A stretch of DNA of 64,000 nt from Climacium dendroides (GCA_950106755.1 OX467082.1:26536001-26600000), one strand, 5' to 3'; shown: positions 46,101 through 58,520, counted from the first letter of the stretch. Numbers and translations are program-made. The notes: a model not told the origin generated them from the sequence alone.

Positions 46101-48880
46101 TCAAACCATGTTCTACAATTTAGGATAATTAACATGTGATCTTAGGTAGTTTCATATTAGAAGACTAGTGTTTTGGGCTTGGTTTAGATGAAATGGTCGA
46201 AAATGCTAATTCTTGAAGTTTGAACCTCTTCCTTTTGCAATTTGAATTACATAGAGCAACTAATTCTAAAAAAATTCCATTTCTTGGAAGGCATAATGGA
46301 CCTCATTGAGACCTCCGCCATAGGAAGTTAACACTAGAAACACAAAGAACTTGATTTTACTTATTTTATCTCAAGGATGGAGATAAAATGCTCACACTAC
46401 AACTGCAAGACGATCATATGGGACACTTAGTCATTCTTTAACAATTGTAATGAACAAATTTTTCTTCTAGTATTGTTTGAAATTAGGATGTGCAGTTTGT
46501 AGATTTAATGGTTTGTTTTTAGAAAATCAACATGCAAATGCAAACCTTAGACAACAATACATTATTTGAATTTCATGCTTTGAGAAGTATAGTGGTGTAA
46601 GTGTATAACACATATTGTCTTTCATGTCAACTCAAGGGACTCAAAAATATAAAATCTTAGAGAAAAACTAGCAAAGGAGTGGAAAAAATACATTCATTTC
46701 ACATTCTTGGGAATTGATATCTTTGTTGTAATCGAAGTAGCAAGATAAGTCAAGGCTTTAGTTTAAAGATAGTATTTAATTGCTATACTCACTAAGGTAT
46801 TTGACTTTAAATTTAGGGGAGTTCAGGATTTTGTTTTTAGTTTACAAATATATAGAGCATTTGGGCCTTGGAATTGTAATCATTTATATGCTACTTAACT
46901 AACATTGCAACAATCCATGCTAGTATTTAACATTGTTCATATAGACATTGACTTAGAAAAAAGATTTTGGAGGAATAGTTGCCTTATTGTGATCTTCACC
47001 TTGAAGTGTGGATTTGAACCAAATAAATTGATTTTTTAATTGTGCAAGCAAGGGGTGGCTAAGACTTCTTCACTATAGAAAAGTGTGCTTTTAATATATT
47101 TGAGCATGCTCTAGTGCCACTAAGAAATTCAATAAGAGGTCAATTTTTTGATTCCTTTTATATGATTTTCTCTATTATATATAGGTAAAAATATACTTCT
47201 ATTTGAAATTATTAATTTAAAAATACAAAGTTAAAAATCTTGAAATAATATGTCCTAATTTCTTAAGCTTAAAAACCAAAATGTTTTGACCCTTGATACA
47301 TTTTTAAGCAATTTAAAAAACATTTCACCCTCAATTAACTAAGTCTATAGTCTATTTTTTCCTTGAAATTAACAAGTTTATTATTTAAACATCTCAAAAT
47401 AGTTAATTGGCTCCTTTATAATTTTGTGTAGTTGATACTCTAGCATAAACTTGATTCAATGTGTAATTCTACACAATGCTCAAACTAAAATTATACTAGT
47501 GTCTTCATATGTAATTTTCATAGGCAATTAATCAAAATTTGATATGCTCAATGATTGTTATCAACTATTGACAACTATTGTTTTGAGAATCAATGAAGGA
47601 TTTAAATGTATAGTTTTTTATGTTAATGCTACTTGTATAAAACTATATTAGATAAAGGTTCTCTCACATCATATTGCACTAGAGTTATTTATTTCATGAA
47701 ATGCAGATTTCAAAGATTATGGGTGTTCTTATGTATTTGAGCCTCATAAGGCCCATTATGGAACTAGTATTGTTATGATGCACATCTTCAATCTGTGTAT
47801 CCCTATAAGAAGGAATTTAAAAAATTTATGCACATGATGTAAGTCTTGTAGAAGGCCTAGGCAATTGATTTGTAAGCATTAGAAAAAATTAGCCCTCAAA
47901 GTTTACAAACAATGGAATCAATGGGGACACTAGGTGGAAAAAAAGTTCAAAAAAAAAATTTATATATGACCAGTGAACTAAAGGACCTAATCAACATTGG
48001 ACAATCTATTTAAATTATTTAAAATTATTTAAAAATTATTTAAAAAATTTATATTAAAATAAATACAAAATTACAAATCTAATGCAACCATGTCAAATTG
48101 TTCTTCTTGAATTAATTTTTAAAAATATTAAAAAATTTAAATAAATATTAATGAATATTAATATTTTCATTTTCATTTCCATTTATTTTTATTTTCATTT
48201 TCATTTATTTTTATTTTAAAATTTAAAATATGGCCACTATTCAACATTGATGATGAATAGTAACCATTGTCCCTCAAAGGGGCTATGAGTTCTATTGAAG
48301 AGAACTCTCATTGCAAAGCAATCCCTTTGAAGGCTCATTTTTTCTTAATGCCATATTGAAATTTTTTCTTTACCGCTTGAGGATGTTTTTAATTTCTATA
48401 TGCTCTCCCTTGTTGTATAAAAACGAAAATTGAATAGTACATGAATACCATTCAATTTGAAAATTTCAGATCAAGTTATAAGCATACTACTAGTCAATAA
48501 GAATTTTGGTGGAATTTTTGAGTGTTTGGAGAGGATTAAATAAATTCATTATACTAACAACATATACCATCTCTTTTGGAGGACAACATCCTTTAGGGAT
48601 TAATCATCATTCTAGTACTAACATCTAATAATGATTTGGAAATTTTGGCTTTATAAAGCCTCAAATTGATTATGTTTGCCATCAATTTTGCTCCATGCAA
48701 GGGGGTCTTTGGAAATGCATACGTAGAAGAATACTTTTGCAAATACATTAAAGGGTGTGCTTATAATGCCATTATATTCATACAAATTTAATACAAATAA
48801 ACTATTTAGTAGTTGTCTAAAACTTTAATGGAACTTTCATTAATGATTTGAATTGCTTGATTTGTTTCAAAGTTTAGTTT
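46101..48880. other. AT-rich DNA, no gene seen
   Basis: Simple runs of TTATTTAAAA and CATTTTCATTT occur near 48,010-48,215. Nothing coding is supported. Confidence 0.5.
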
Positions 48881-48883
48881 TAA

Positions 48884-49726
48884 TCCTAAAGACCCATTGT
48901 CCCCAAGACAAAATGGATCTCAAGCAAGTTCCTATAGGCAAAATTTTTGGGGAATTTTTAAAAATCTTTTTTCAAAGATAGAAAATTTTATTAGATTTAT
49001 GAGAATGTAATTTTTATTTCAATCAGTACAAGATAGCAACAGTTATACTAAAATAAGCCCAACTTTCAACTTGTTGGGGAGCAAAAAAACTCTACAAAAA
49101 TTTGAATTAAATTTTTTTTAAATCATAGATTGTATTTTTGTTGACATGGAAAGATTTTATTCATTCCATGTGGATTTGTGATGTGAAAGTTAAGGAGCAT
49201 CTTAATTATTGGGCAATCAAAGTATCTTCTTGAAAAAATAGCCTATAGGATTTTATTTTGAGCTCAATTTTTACTTTTTTTCAAAACAAAAAGTTTTCCA
49301 AGTTTAAATATGATTGTTAGAAAAATCTCACCACTAGAATTAGTGTGTTCTAATTCCATCTTAGAGCTATGAACAATTTAGTTTATCCTTCAATCTTATA
49401 TTTGCTTCTACATAATCACTTTTTAAAGGATAAAACACATTCGTTTGTTTTGAATTTTTTTTAGGTTGTCAATTCAATTTTTCATGATAATTTTTTTTTA
49501 ATCTAGTTTGTCAAGGACACCCCAAAGCTCATTTTCTTCACTTTAAATGGAGACTGTAATCTATGCAATCAAAGATTTTTAAAATTTCTTTCAAACATTC
49601 TCATATAAGTCTATTGCAAAATCCTCTAGTTAGATAAGTAAAAACATTCCATTCTAAAATTGTTTTGCTCTTTGTATTAGAAATTTTGAGAATTTTTTGA
49701 CAAAAATAAGGGTTGTGACTTTGGAG
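48884..49726 (+). mobile_element. TTAA-family element Y2
   Basis: Begins TCCTAAAGACCCATTGTCCC after TTAA (48,880-48,883). The interior matches Y3 (AGTTCCTATAGGCAAAATTT and a TCATTCCATGTGGATT block). The right end is decayed (CTTTGGAGATAA, where CTTTAGGGGTTAA is expected). Confidence 0.7.
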
Positions 49727-51321
49727 ATAAATAATTGACCTTTTATATTGAAAAAGGTCCTTGACAACCTAGTTGGGTCAACCTAGTTTCAGTAGCTTGG
49801 CAATTTGGCAATTATTCCAATATTATATATAGCATACGTAGAAGTAAAGTAGCAAGCATTTCAAAAGCCATACCATCTAGAATGGTGGTGCCTATTCCAA
49901 CAATTCATCTTGGAAGTCATTTATCTAAGAATGGATGTCTTGTTGTTTCTTAATTTACCTCATATATAGAAATTTCTATGTGAACATAATGCTTAGTATT
50001 GTCTCCAGGCATCAATGGAACAAAGAGCAAAGGATAAGGCTAACAAATGTAGTCGAATTATTTACAAATCCATTTTCTAACCTTACCTAGATGACAATTA
50101 AATATGAAAAATACTTGTTGAACAACTTCTAAGTAAACAACCTTCTATTTGAGATTGCCATGAATAAAGATTTGACCATATGTATCTTGATTTCTTCAAG
50201 GGGGAGTACTAGCATATGAACATAGAATCTATGAGTCCATAAGCCTAAGAGTTTATATTACAAACACCTTCTATGGTTATAGGTGTCTATGTTATAGGTA
50301 CATTTGTTATAAACACCTTCAAAATGATTGTAGGTGCATACCTAAACTACGTTCAAAGCTCATACGTTAACGTCTCTGTATTATTATTTCTACATGTTTG
50401 ACAATACAAATTCCATGGTTTGTAAGCGTTGGTTTTAACTATTTTGTTATGATGACATATCAATAGAAAGTGATTTAATCTAAAGAAGCACTAAACCACT
50501 TGAATGAAGTTCTATTTTGTGTGGCTTACCTTGAATATCTTCTATTGCTCAAGGTTTGGATCATTACACAAGTTTGTTTGTAAAAAATAAATGGTTTACC
50601 TCCTATACCCTCTATTGGAGAAAAATTGTGAGAATGGAAAGCAAACGTGGAAATGAATATCTACATCATGAAGACACAATTATAAGTTTGGGTGGTGGTA
50701 TAGAAGGCATGTGCATATGAAAAATATTTGTCGTACAAGAGAGATCCTTAAAACAAATGAAACTTATGAATTGTAATTGTTGAAGATAAGGCCATCATAG
50801 GCTCACGTACAACCATGAGAGACTAGGATAGACACAAAGATGTAGAAATAAATGTGGTTGTGAGTATTACAATTTCATTTTTTGGATTTCCATGAATATG
50901 CTCTCAACTAGAATTTACTTTCAATCCTATACGCTTGCATTTTTTGAAAATTTTGTTTTCCAATTCTTTGGTTGATGTTGATTGTAAATGGTTATTTCAT
51001 TCTACATGATATATAAATTGAATATATGAGCTCAAAAGATATATTAATGTAGTATATTCTCTAGAGATTTGAGAATATGGAAATTTTTTTGTGAAGAAAA
51101 TTGAGTACATTTGAATAAAATAAATTTCAAGACAATGAAGAAATTGGTAAACAAAAATTTATCCAAGAGGGTTTGAAGTACATATATATATTGTAACCAT
51201 TTTTGGTAGTTATGCACAACTAATTGAAAATAACATGCAAAATTGGACAAATTATTTGGTTGATAGAAGTATGTTGTCCTTGCACATTTTTTTATTCAGC
51301 ATTCCAGCTTGTCCCCTTTTC
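49727..51321. other. AT-rich DNA with a possible retroelement 3' end near 50,200
   Basis: At 50,198-50,220 CTTCAAGGGGGAGTACTAGC resembles a polypurine tract leading into an LTR. The following 150 bp repeats AACACCTT and TATAGGTG motifs like those at 42.7 kb. No LTR pair or coding domain was found. Confidence 0.3.
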
Positions 51322-52713
51322 CTAATTTAAGACATATTGGCCTTGTTTGATTGCAATACTATTCAAAGATGTTGGATGAGAGCAAAATGTTTTCAAATTG
51401 GCTATAGTAGTATTTGTCACAAAGCCTCCAAAGGATCCCAATGTGTGATCAAGTGTAGCCTTGGGAGGCGTATCTTTACTCCAACCATTAAACAATATTG
51501 TGAACCACATAATGGCAGTGGACATAGCATGATCAATTGGAGTTTGAGCCACAACAATCCCCTTCACTGGAAAGCCATCTTTACCAGACATTGTACAAAG
51601 TGCTCCAATATGTGCATCAAATTTACTATCAGTAAATCCATTGCTCCAATTCCAACTTCCAGGAACACTTGGATTGCCTTGAATTGATGAAATGATCAAA
51701 GTGATGGGTTTCACGAGAGCTTCAACAAATAATTGAAGGGACAACTCGACTGAAATTACCGATTGCCATGTCACTTTCACTCCTGCTTCTGGCAACCATG
51801 ATTGTGTAAAGTTGGAGAATGTAAATTGGATGCCTGTTGGAAAATTTGGGTTGCCTGGAGGTAAACCAAATGGAGGTAATGGACTACTAACTTCTGCGGG
51901 TGGAGGTGAAAGATTAAGCCATGGAAAATTAAGAAACGGTGGTGGAGGAGAAGGATTATTCCATGGAAATGATTGAGGTGGGGGTGGTGAAATGATCCAT
52001 GGAAATAATGGAGAATTTGGAGGGGGTGATGGAATAGTCCATGGAAATGATGGAATGGTAGGAAGTGGATTTGTTAAGTTGGTCAATGGAAAAGTCTGAA
52101 CGTTTGGAGGTGGAGGAGATGGAGTAAGCCATGGGAAAGTAGGATTATTTTGAAGTGGAGGAGATGGGTTATTCCATGGAAACAATTGACTATTTGGAGG
52201 TGGAGGTGATGGTGAATTCCATGGCAACAATGGAATAGTTGGAAGTGGATTTGTTAGATTAGTCCAAGGAAACGATGGAGGTGGAGGAGGTGGAATGCTC
52301 CATGGAAACAACGGAGCAGATGGAATAGTCCATGGGAATGATGGAGGTGGAGGAGATGGATTATTCCATGGAAATGATGGTAAAGGAGGTATACTAAAGG
52401 TTGTCCATGTAGGCAAAACACTAGGTGGAATGGATTTTGGATTGTTTGGCATTAGTGATGGACGAGGAGGTTGGGATTGTGGTGGAATTGAAAAACGAGG
52501 AGATAGTTGAGGGAGGGAAATTGGTGGAAGTGAAAAGTTGAATTTTGGAATGGTGGGTTGACTAATAGGAGGAAATATATTAGGGAGGCGAAGCCATGGG
52601 TTGGTTGCACTTGGAGGTGTTTGAAGGAGTAGTCTTGTACCATCAACTTGCTTCAATAAAATGATCCACACAAAAGCTAGGAGGATGAACCCCAACCATT
52701 GTTGTTCACCCAT
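51322..52713 (-). CDS. secreted proline-rich, extensin-like protein with a folded C-terminal domain
   Basis: A single-exon gene of about 463 residues. The first ATG (52,713) gives MGEQQWLGFILLAFVWIILL, a clear secretion signal ending near residue 25. Residues about 30-300 are proline-rich, with about twelve units built on FPW followed by SPPPP-like runs (SFPWNNPSPPPP, LFPWSIPPPPPP, TFPWLTPSPPPP). Such SPPPP blocks are typical of hydroxyproline-rich cell-wall proteins (extensins, leucine-rich or PERK-type relatives). From about residue 310 to the end the sequence is non-repetitive and balanced (for example SWLPEAGVKVTWQSVIS, SWNWSNGFTDSKFDAHIGAL, HTLGSFGGFVTN), with two cysteines and several N-x-S/T sites. 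I do not recognise this domain. Base composition is AT-richer than the kinase gene. It is probably exported to the cell wall; the role is unknown. Confidence 0.82.
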   Translation of the reverse strand: MGEQQWLGFILLAFVWIILLKQVDGTRLLLQTPPSATNPWLRLPNIFPPISQPTIPKFNFSLPPISLPQLSPRFSIPPQSQPPRPSLMPNNPKSIPPSVLPTWTTFSIPPLPSFPWNNPSPPPPSFPWTIPSAPLFPWSIPPPPPPSFPWTNLTNPLPTIPLLPWNSPSPPPPNSQLFPWNNPSPPLQNNPTFPWLTPSPPPPNVQTFPLTNLTNPLPTIPSFPWTIPSPPPNSPLFPWIISPPPPQSFPWNNPSPPPPFLNFPWLNLSPPPAEVSSPLPPFGLPPGNPNFPTGIQFTFSNFTQSWLPEAGVKVTWQSVISVELSLQLFVEALVKPITLIISSIQGNPSVPGSWNWSNGFTDSKFDAHIGALCTMSGKDGFPVKGIVVAQTPIDHAMSTAIMWFTILFNGWSKDTPPKATLDHTLGSFGGFVTNTTIANLKTFCSHPTSLNSIAIKQGQYVLN

Positions 52714-53773
52714 TTTGAAAGCAATCTTTACTTTAAAGGTCAATCCAACTTGTTTTTCTTGAGTACCAATGGAAAATACTAGAAATTAGTTGAACAATGT
52801 TGAACCTAAAACAAATCAATATTTATTAGTTTCTCACAAAAATGAATTGGTCAAAAAAAAGAAAAAAAATCAATTCAAAGGCCCATGTAAGTTAGAAAAG
52901 ATTTTCTTGAGGAAAATTCTACTATTTAGGCTATATGAAACAAGATAGCAAGTACTACCCTCAAATTCAAACAAATTTTTTGTTGCAATTTCAAGTACAA
53001 TTGCCAATTTTTATAGTGATTTTAAAATCCTAAATTCTTTTTATTCATATGCATCTATAGCCTTGAATTTTTAGAGTAACCATTCCAACTTCCTATAGAC
53101 TTGCAAGTTTAATATAACAATCAGTGATATGAAAAGGAAAAGAATTCCATTGAACAATTTTTTTTAACTACAATTAGAAAAATATAATTATTCATCAATG
53201 ACTTCTTTGTCATATTATTACAAAAGTATTAAAATTGAACAAAAAATAATTATAGAAACTAGATTATAAAAACAATGAGTAGTAGTCGGCATGTTTCTAA
53301 AAAAATAATGATAGAGACCTTGTTAGTCTAGGATCATTGAAGAATATAAAATTTAGATTATAAGATTCTCTATAACTTAGACATAGAAAAATTAAAGATC
53401 TAAACTAAAAAGTGAAATTGGCTAAGAAATTGCTATGCAAATTTGACAACAATGATTTGAACTGGAATGGTGCCTCTATACACTCGAAGTTGAAGGTAAA
53501 CATGATGTGTAGTGATAGAACTTTGTCCATTGTAATTTACATTTATTCTATGTATACTACGTAAGGGACATTCAAATTTGCAAGTTAACAAAAGTTGCAT
53601 AGTGAAAATTTAGATAATAGGGACAAATTAATTAGAAAATGCACACTAATGCAACATCTAAGTGCAATCTCAAACGTTTACTAATATAATTTTATACTTA
53701 GTAACTTTTGTATAGGACTATATCTAATATCTAGTATTTGGTGTATTAAAATTCATTTTTATTATCCAAATAT
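52714..53773. other. upstream region of the extensin-like gene, AT-rich
   Basis: Should contain the promoter of the - strand gene ending at 51,322, but no decisive TATA or other motif stands out in AT-rich DNA. Confidence 0.4.
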
Positions 53774-53777
53774 TTAA

Positions 53778-54650
53778 CCCCTAAAAGACCAAAAGACACA
53801 CTTCAGATTTTATGAAAATTGGGGCAAGCACTGTTGGCTTTATAATTTAAAATATTTGAATGAACTTTTTAGGATGGATACTAATCATCCTAATCTACAT
53901 GTAAAGATTTGTTTAAGTTCATTTCAATAAATATTGTAAAAAGTTAGTTAGAAGTTTTTATTCAATTCAATGTCAAATGGGGCATTTAAAAATATTTTTT
54001 TAAATAATGTTAAATAATTTTTTTAGATTGCATAGATTGCTACCTACTAAAAAAAATTTGAATCGTTTGATTATGAATAAGGTGGTGAAATTTATGAGGA
54101 GTTTTATAATGTAGGCAATGAAGGTAGAAAAAACATATAAAGTCATCTTTTGAACTCAATTTTGGAATTTTTCAAAGAAAAACAAAAATAAAAGATACAA
54201 ATTGTCTACTAGAACATTCTTAAGATTAGAATATATAATTTTTCTTGCAAAAGTTATTAGCACTTCAATTTTTTCTTTTATTTAGAATGACCTTCCACTT
54301 TATAATTTTCTTGGAGATGAATACAAAAAGAATAATTTAAGTTATTTTTTAATATTCTTTATCCATTTTCCAACACATTGACCACAATGCACAAGTTATA
54401 GGATATGTGTGTTTTTTATTTATAAATGTTCGAAAACAAAACTTCGCCTTTTGGAATGTCTAGAAAAGCCTACATTTTGAAATTTAGGCGCATTGAACTA
54501 GCAACTGGTGGAAATATTCACTATAAATTTTGGGAAGATGTACTTATCAAGTTAACTGAAGGATCTTATAGTTGTATTTGTTAAAAAAAAATTTATGAAG
54601 ATTTTAGTCTTGCTTTTTAAGATAAGTATTTTGAAGGAATTTCGGTACTC
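53778..54650 (+). mobile_element. divergent TTAA-family member, right end unclear
   Basis: Begins CCCCTAAAAGACC after TTAA (53,774-53,777). Interior order parallels X1 and Y3: a GTGGTGAAATTTATGAGGAG block (about 54,082), a GAACTCAATTTTGGAATTTTT block (about 54,152) and an AAGGATCTTATAG block (about 54,560). No intact right terminus was found. Confidence 0.5.
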
Positions 54651-55373
54651 TAAGCATGAAAGAACTCAGTTTTCAGGTTAAAAACAACCATCCTGCGAAC
54701 AAGAACATCGTTATCATAACGGACCACTGTGGACGTACGTTGGAGCATGCAAAAAATGCCCTTGCTCTTAAAAAAAATCTTCTACACATGAAAATATAAT
54801 AGTTTTCATTTAAAAAAAACACCAAAATGAGCATTTCATAGTGGGCATGCTTCAAAAATTCTAAGCTAATTCAATTCGGATATGGTCGAGAAGAGATGGA
54901 TAGAAGAAGAAAGACATGATACCTTCTGCAGTGAGCCCCAGTGCTTCAATTCCACAAGAAAGATGAAGCAGGAATGACATTTATATGTATCGAAAGACGT
55001 CCGTTTCCTCCATAATTTAAGCTTCCTAGCCTACCGAGCTCTCACCTACCCCACGAGAGCTCGAACAACTGAAAGTACTGTAGGTTGTTCTCCATGCATC
55101 CAGTTCAATGTCTCGTACTGAATTCAATTCTACTACTCTGCAATTTTGTGATGCAAGTTTAGTCACCGTTTTCATTGACTTCCCCACTCCCCAAAACAAG
55201 GCTGACTTCTCGATCTTCACTTAAAGTAAGTTAGTCCAGGCCCTTACTTTCAGAGCTGTTGCAATTGTACTCGTCCTTTTGCAGTGGGATTCATTTATCG
55301 GGGGATTCATCAGTCCAGTCCTTCTCCGGTGTCCGGTATTTTCAATGAGAAGATCGAGGTGAGGTAGGTTAGG

Positions 55374-55504
55374 TTATTGAGCAACCACGCATGTTCTCCT
55401 GTTTTCGTGTTGCATGCAGTATCAACATCGATCTGTCAGAAAAAATTTCAGCTTCCGAGGTATCGAATGCATGAGGACGGAGAACATGCGTGGTTGCTCA
55501 ATAA
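55374..55504. repeat. perfect 26-bp inverted repeat, 79-nt loop
   Basis: Bases 55,374-55,399 (starting TTATTGAGCAACCACG) are exactly complementary to 55,479-55,504. Pairing continues only weakly into the loop. The shape could be a small-RNA hairpin precursor or a foldback remnant. Confidence 0.85.
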
Positions 55505-55723
55505 TGTTGTTAAACTAGTACCCCAGCTTCATTGCATGCAAATTTATATTCAATGCTTTGTCGATCTTCGAAGTTTGAACACAAACGAGCGCATTCACAC
55601 TACACCCACCACGGAATGTTGTTAGACTACGTACCCCAGCTTCATTGCTGAATAATGCGTTGTCGATGGTTTAGAAGGTTTGGACGTACACAAACGAGCG
55701 CATCCACACAACACCCACCGCGG
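55503..55723 (+). repeat. 112-bp tandem duplication
   Basis: AATGTTGTTA starts at 55,503 and 55,615. Both copies contain GTACCCCAGCTTCATTGC, TTGTCGAT and CACAAACGAGCGCAT in the same order, with substitutions and small indels. Confidence 0.88.
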
Positions 55724-56458
55724 GCATGCATACCGAAAGGAAAGGCGGGGGTCCTGGCCTTGAATGTGCAGTACTGGCCTTGAATGTACAGTCGATCGAT
55801 GATGATCCTATTTGTCGTTCATCTGACCCGAGCAGATCCGGCCCCCTACGACGGGCCCTACGACAGCTGGCCGTAAGACCTGTAAGTAAGTTTAGTACTA
55901 CCGGGGAGGGTATGCCTGGACTCCATTTGTGTGCTTTGCTTGGATTGATCTTCGCACGTATCATGCAGAACGAAACGGCCAGAAATCCGCTGCAGATTCC
56001 AGTTCTTGGTCACAGTTGGGTAGTTGACTGGTGTAAGTTAGGGGAGCATTTTCTGACTCGGGACGAGAGGACATGTCGCACTGGTTCCACTGAATTGAAG
56101 CAGGCTTTCCGCCAGTGCCAAAGGATACGATCATACGGATATTCCGACGTAAGCAAGCCAGCCTCGTGTCTGGATAAGTCTGGGGAGGGAGGGACCGAGG
56201 GAACCCCCGCTTTCAGTTGTCTCAATAATCTCGCGCAACCCTCAGCTCACTCACGGGTAATCTCAGCTTTTCTCGTACAAAACTGAGTGGATATTTTCCT
56301 CTCATCCAACCTGAAGCTTGCTGGGAAGACTGAGTGTTACAGTCAGGCTTTCTCTACGAAAAAAAGGACTGTGGGTTGCAATAATTAGGAGCAGATGAGG
56401 AATCTCCAACCGACCTCTTCTGAAACCGGTGTGCAAAGCAAATGAAGAACATAACTTA

Positions 56459-56790
56459 GGGCCGCTTTACACCTAGAAACCCGGACAATTTGTTGTGTCA
56501 GAGGCCCAAAATCCTCACTTGTGATTGGACAAAAGGCTGAAATCAATCCCACGCATAGAGGCTGGACCAATTTGGTGAGAATGAATTTTTTATTAAAAAA
56601 AACATGATCTAACATGGTTTGAGCTTGTTGAATTGGGTGCACCAAGAATGGAAGGCCAATGCTTGGCCTTGGAGTCAATGTCAAATTTCAATTTTAAAAA
56701 AAAAATAATATATAAACAAATCAGATCTGTTGGATTTTGAAGAATTGGCTTGAAGAGGAATTGGTTTGGCCTCTAGGTGTAAAGTGGCCC
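56459..56790. mobile_element. Tourist/Harbinger-type MITE
   Basis: 332 bp, starting GGGCCGCTTTACACCTAGA and ending TCTAGGTGTAAAGTGGCCC, with TTA on both sides (56,456-56,458 and 56,791-56,793). TIR and duplication fit PIF/Harbinger MITEs. A related shorter copy is at 36,681-36,818. Confidence 0.88.
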
Positions 56791-58000
56791 TTAATAATTG
56801 TGTAAATGTGGTGAGAGCATCTCCACAAGTTCGTGCTAAAATGGATGTGGGAGACCATGAATGCCCTGTGTCAACAAAGAAGAAGGCCCGGCCTTGTTAG
56901 TAGATGCCAACTAGGGGACTTCACAAATTGCAGATTTCAATGCGAAATTCAACACCACAGTTGATCTAGTTCACAACCTGTCCATAGCATTGATATTTGT
57001 GGCATTTTGTGTAGTGAGGACAGTAATTTGATTGACTGGATCGAGGTTGCTGTGAAATTAATGTTCCACCTATCATCGAAAACAACTGGCTATAGTTTAC
57101 ATAAAGCCCATGTCAAAAATGAGAGGGCCTTGTAGCTTGCAGTGTGACAAGCTAATTTTGGAGAGGCCGATCGCCCAAAAAACTTAAATTGCGCAACTCG
57201 TGGAAGCCCGGGCACACCAAACCATTTGGCAAGGCAATACAACATGTCCCAGTGGAGATGCTCTGAGAACTACATGAAGTACTGCAAAGAGATGAATTAA
57301 CCCTTAAATGACAAGCCGGTCATCATTGGTTTGGGTACCGTGTGAGTTGTTTACTGAAAGAAATGGAAAAAAAAGGCGTTTATTGAAAGACAAACTATTG
57401 TTCCTTTTCACTGAAGATTTGGAGGATGATTAGTTGCACTGTCTTCTGTTGTGCATGCATGGAGAGATTGTTTGGTCATTCATCGGCCATAATTCTGCGT
57501 CGTCGTTTGCGGGTTGAGTTGTATGTCAGGTACTCATTATTTTCTTCCGTCTGCTTCTTCATGCAGTTGGTTTCCTCCGTAGCTTAACTGTCTTCCGTCG
57601 TCTTCTCGGATCGAGTGGGCTCCCATGGCACTTGACCTGCCTCGGCGATCTCTCGCGCGGTTTGACTCAATAACTGAATCTCGCAATCTTCACTTGTACT
57701 GCGAATCTCATCTTTTCAGTTGTCCCCCCAAAGCCTTCAATGGCCCTACGGGGCGGCTCCTCCAGTGATCTGGAAAGGCTTGGGACCACGCAGGGGCGGG
57801 ACTGGCATGGGGGGACGCACTCCGCAGCACTCCGCGGCACCCCCCGCAGCACAGACTTTGCTTTGAAGGGAGGAAGGGAAGGGCGGGCAATAAGTTCAGG
57901 GAAACCAGCCCGCACGTGGGCAGAAAGAAAGACCCATCCACGGAAGGCCCCATTAATAAAGTCTGGCATCAAACGTTTTCTTTTAGGAACAAGAGAGTTG
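56791..58000. other. intergenic DNA becoming GC-rich toward 57.5-58.0 kb
   Basis: Overlapping frames on both strands at 57,667-58,135 (131-154 codons) arise in a GC-rich patch and lack family motifs. The distal part overlaps a dispersed repeat, so they are not called as genes. Confidence 0.4.
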
Positions 58001-58520
58001 GGCTGCATTAGGTTAGGTAAGGGAGACAAGCTTATTATCATCCTCATTTGGAATCTGAATATCTTGGGGTCAATTCTAGGAGGGGCACATATTTTTCCAA
58101 AGGTGTGTGCTTGTTCACGGATCAAACCCAATTGAAATCATAATTTTCCAATTAAAATTGTAATATCTGTGAATTTTTGAAGTGGTTAGCCTTCAAATTA
58201 AAAAATTGCCCATAGAGTGGAGTCATAAACACCCCATAAACACCCCACAACCAACCTTTCAGGCACTTAAGTTCCCACCAATCAAGGATTGAGACGTTAT
58301 CAATTTGGAAATTAATTTATTAATTTTGTCAAAATCTTGAAGGGATTTGCATATTTTGGGGGCAAATTTGGATGTTTGAACGGATGGGATTGGGGTTGAA
58401 AGTAAGTTACGAAATTCAGTTGGCTTACCTTCATAGCCACAATTAAGGTTTTGGATGATGGTGACGGAGTGATTTGTGATTGGAATAGGAACTTATACCT
58501 TTTGAATGAGTGTAAATTCA
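58000..58520. repeat. dispersed repeat, inverted relative to 34,985-35,460
   Basis: Shared landmarks in opposite orientation include CCTCATTTGGAATCTGAATA (58,041), AGAGTGGAGTCATAAAC (58,214) and CCAATCAAGGATTGA (58,277). The matches keep the same order and spacing over about 0.5 kb. No gene is recognised in either copy. Confidence 0.75.

Larger units (their letters stand above)
54900..56458. other. GC-richer region with duplications, no convincing gene
   Basis: Composition is clearly less AT-rich than the surroundings. It contains a perfect 26-bp inverted repeat and a 112-bp tandem duplication (separate entries). The longest frame (55,726-56,286, + strand, 186 codons) lacks recognisable motifs and overlaps repeat DNA. 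A non-coding RNA, a promoter or a decayed gene is possible. Confidence 0.4.

Noticed and set aside
55726..56286. 186-codon + strand ORF
   Set aside because: Begins next to a tandem duplication, has no family motif, and the opposite strand has comparable frames.
57667..58135. Overlapping 131- and 154-codon ORFs on both strands
   Set aside because: Shared GC-rich segment, no motif, and the distal part lies in a dispersed repeat whose other copy (35 kb) does not keep the frame.
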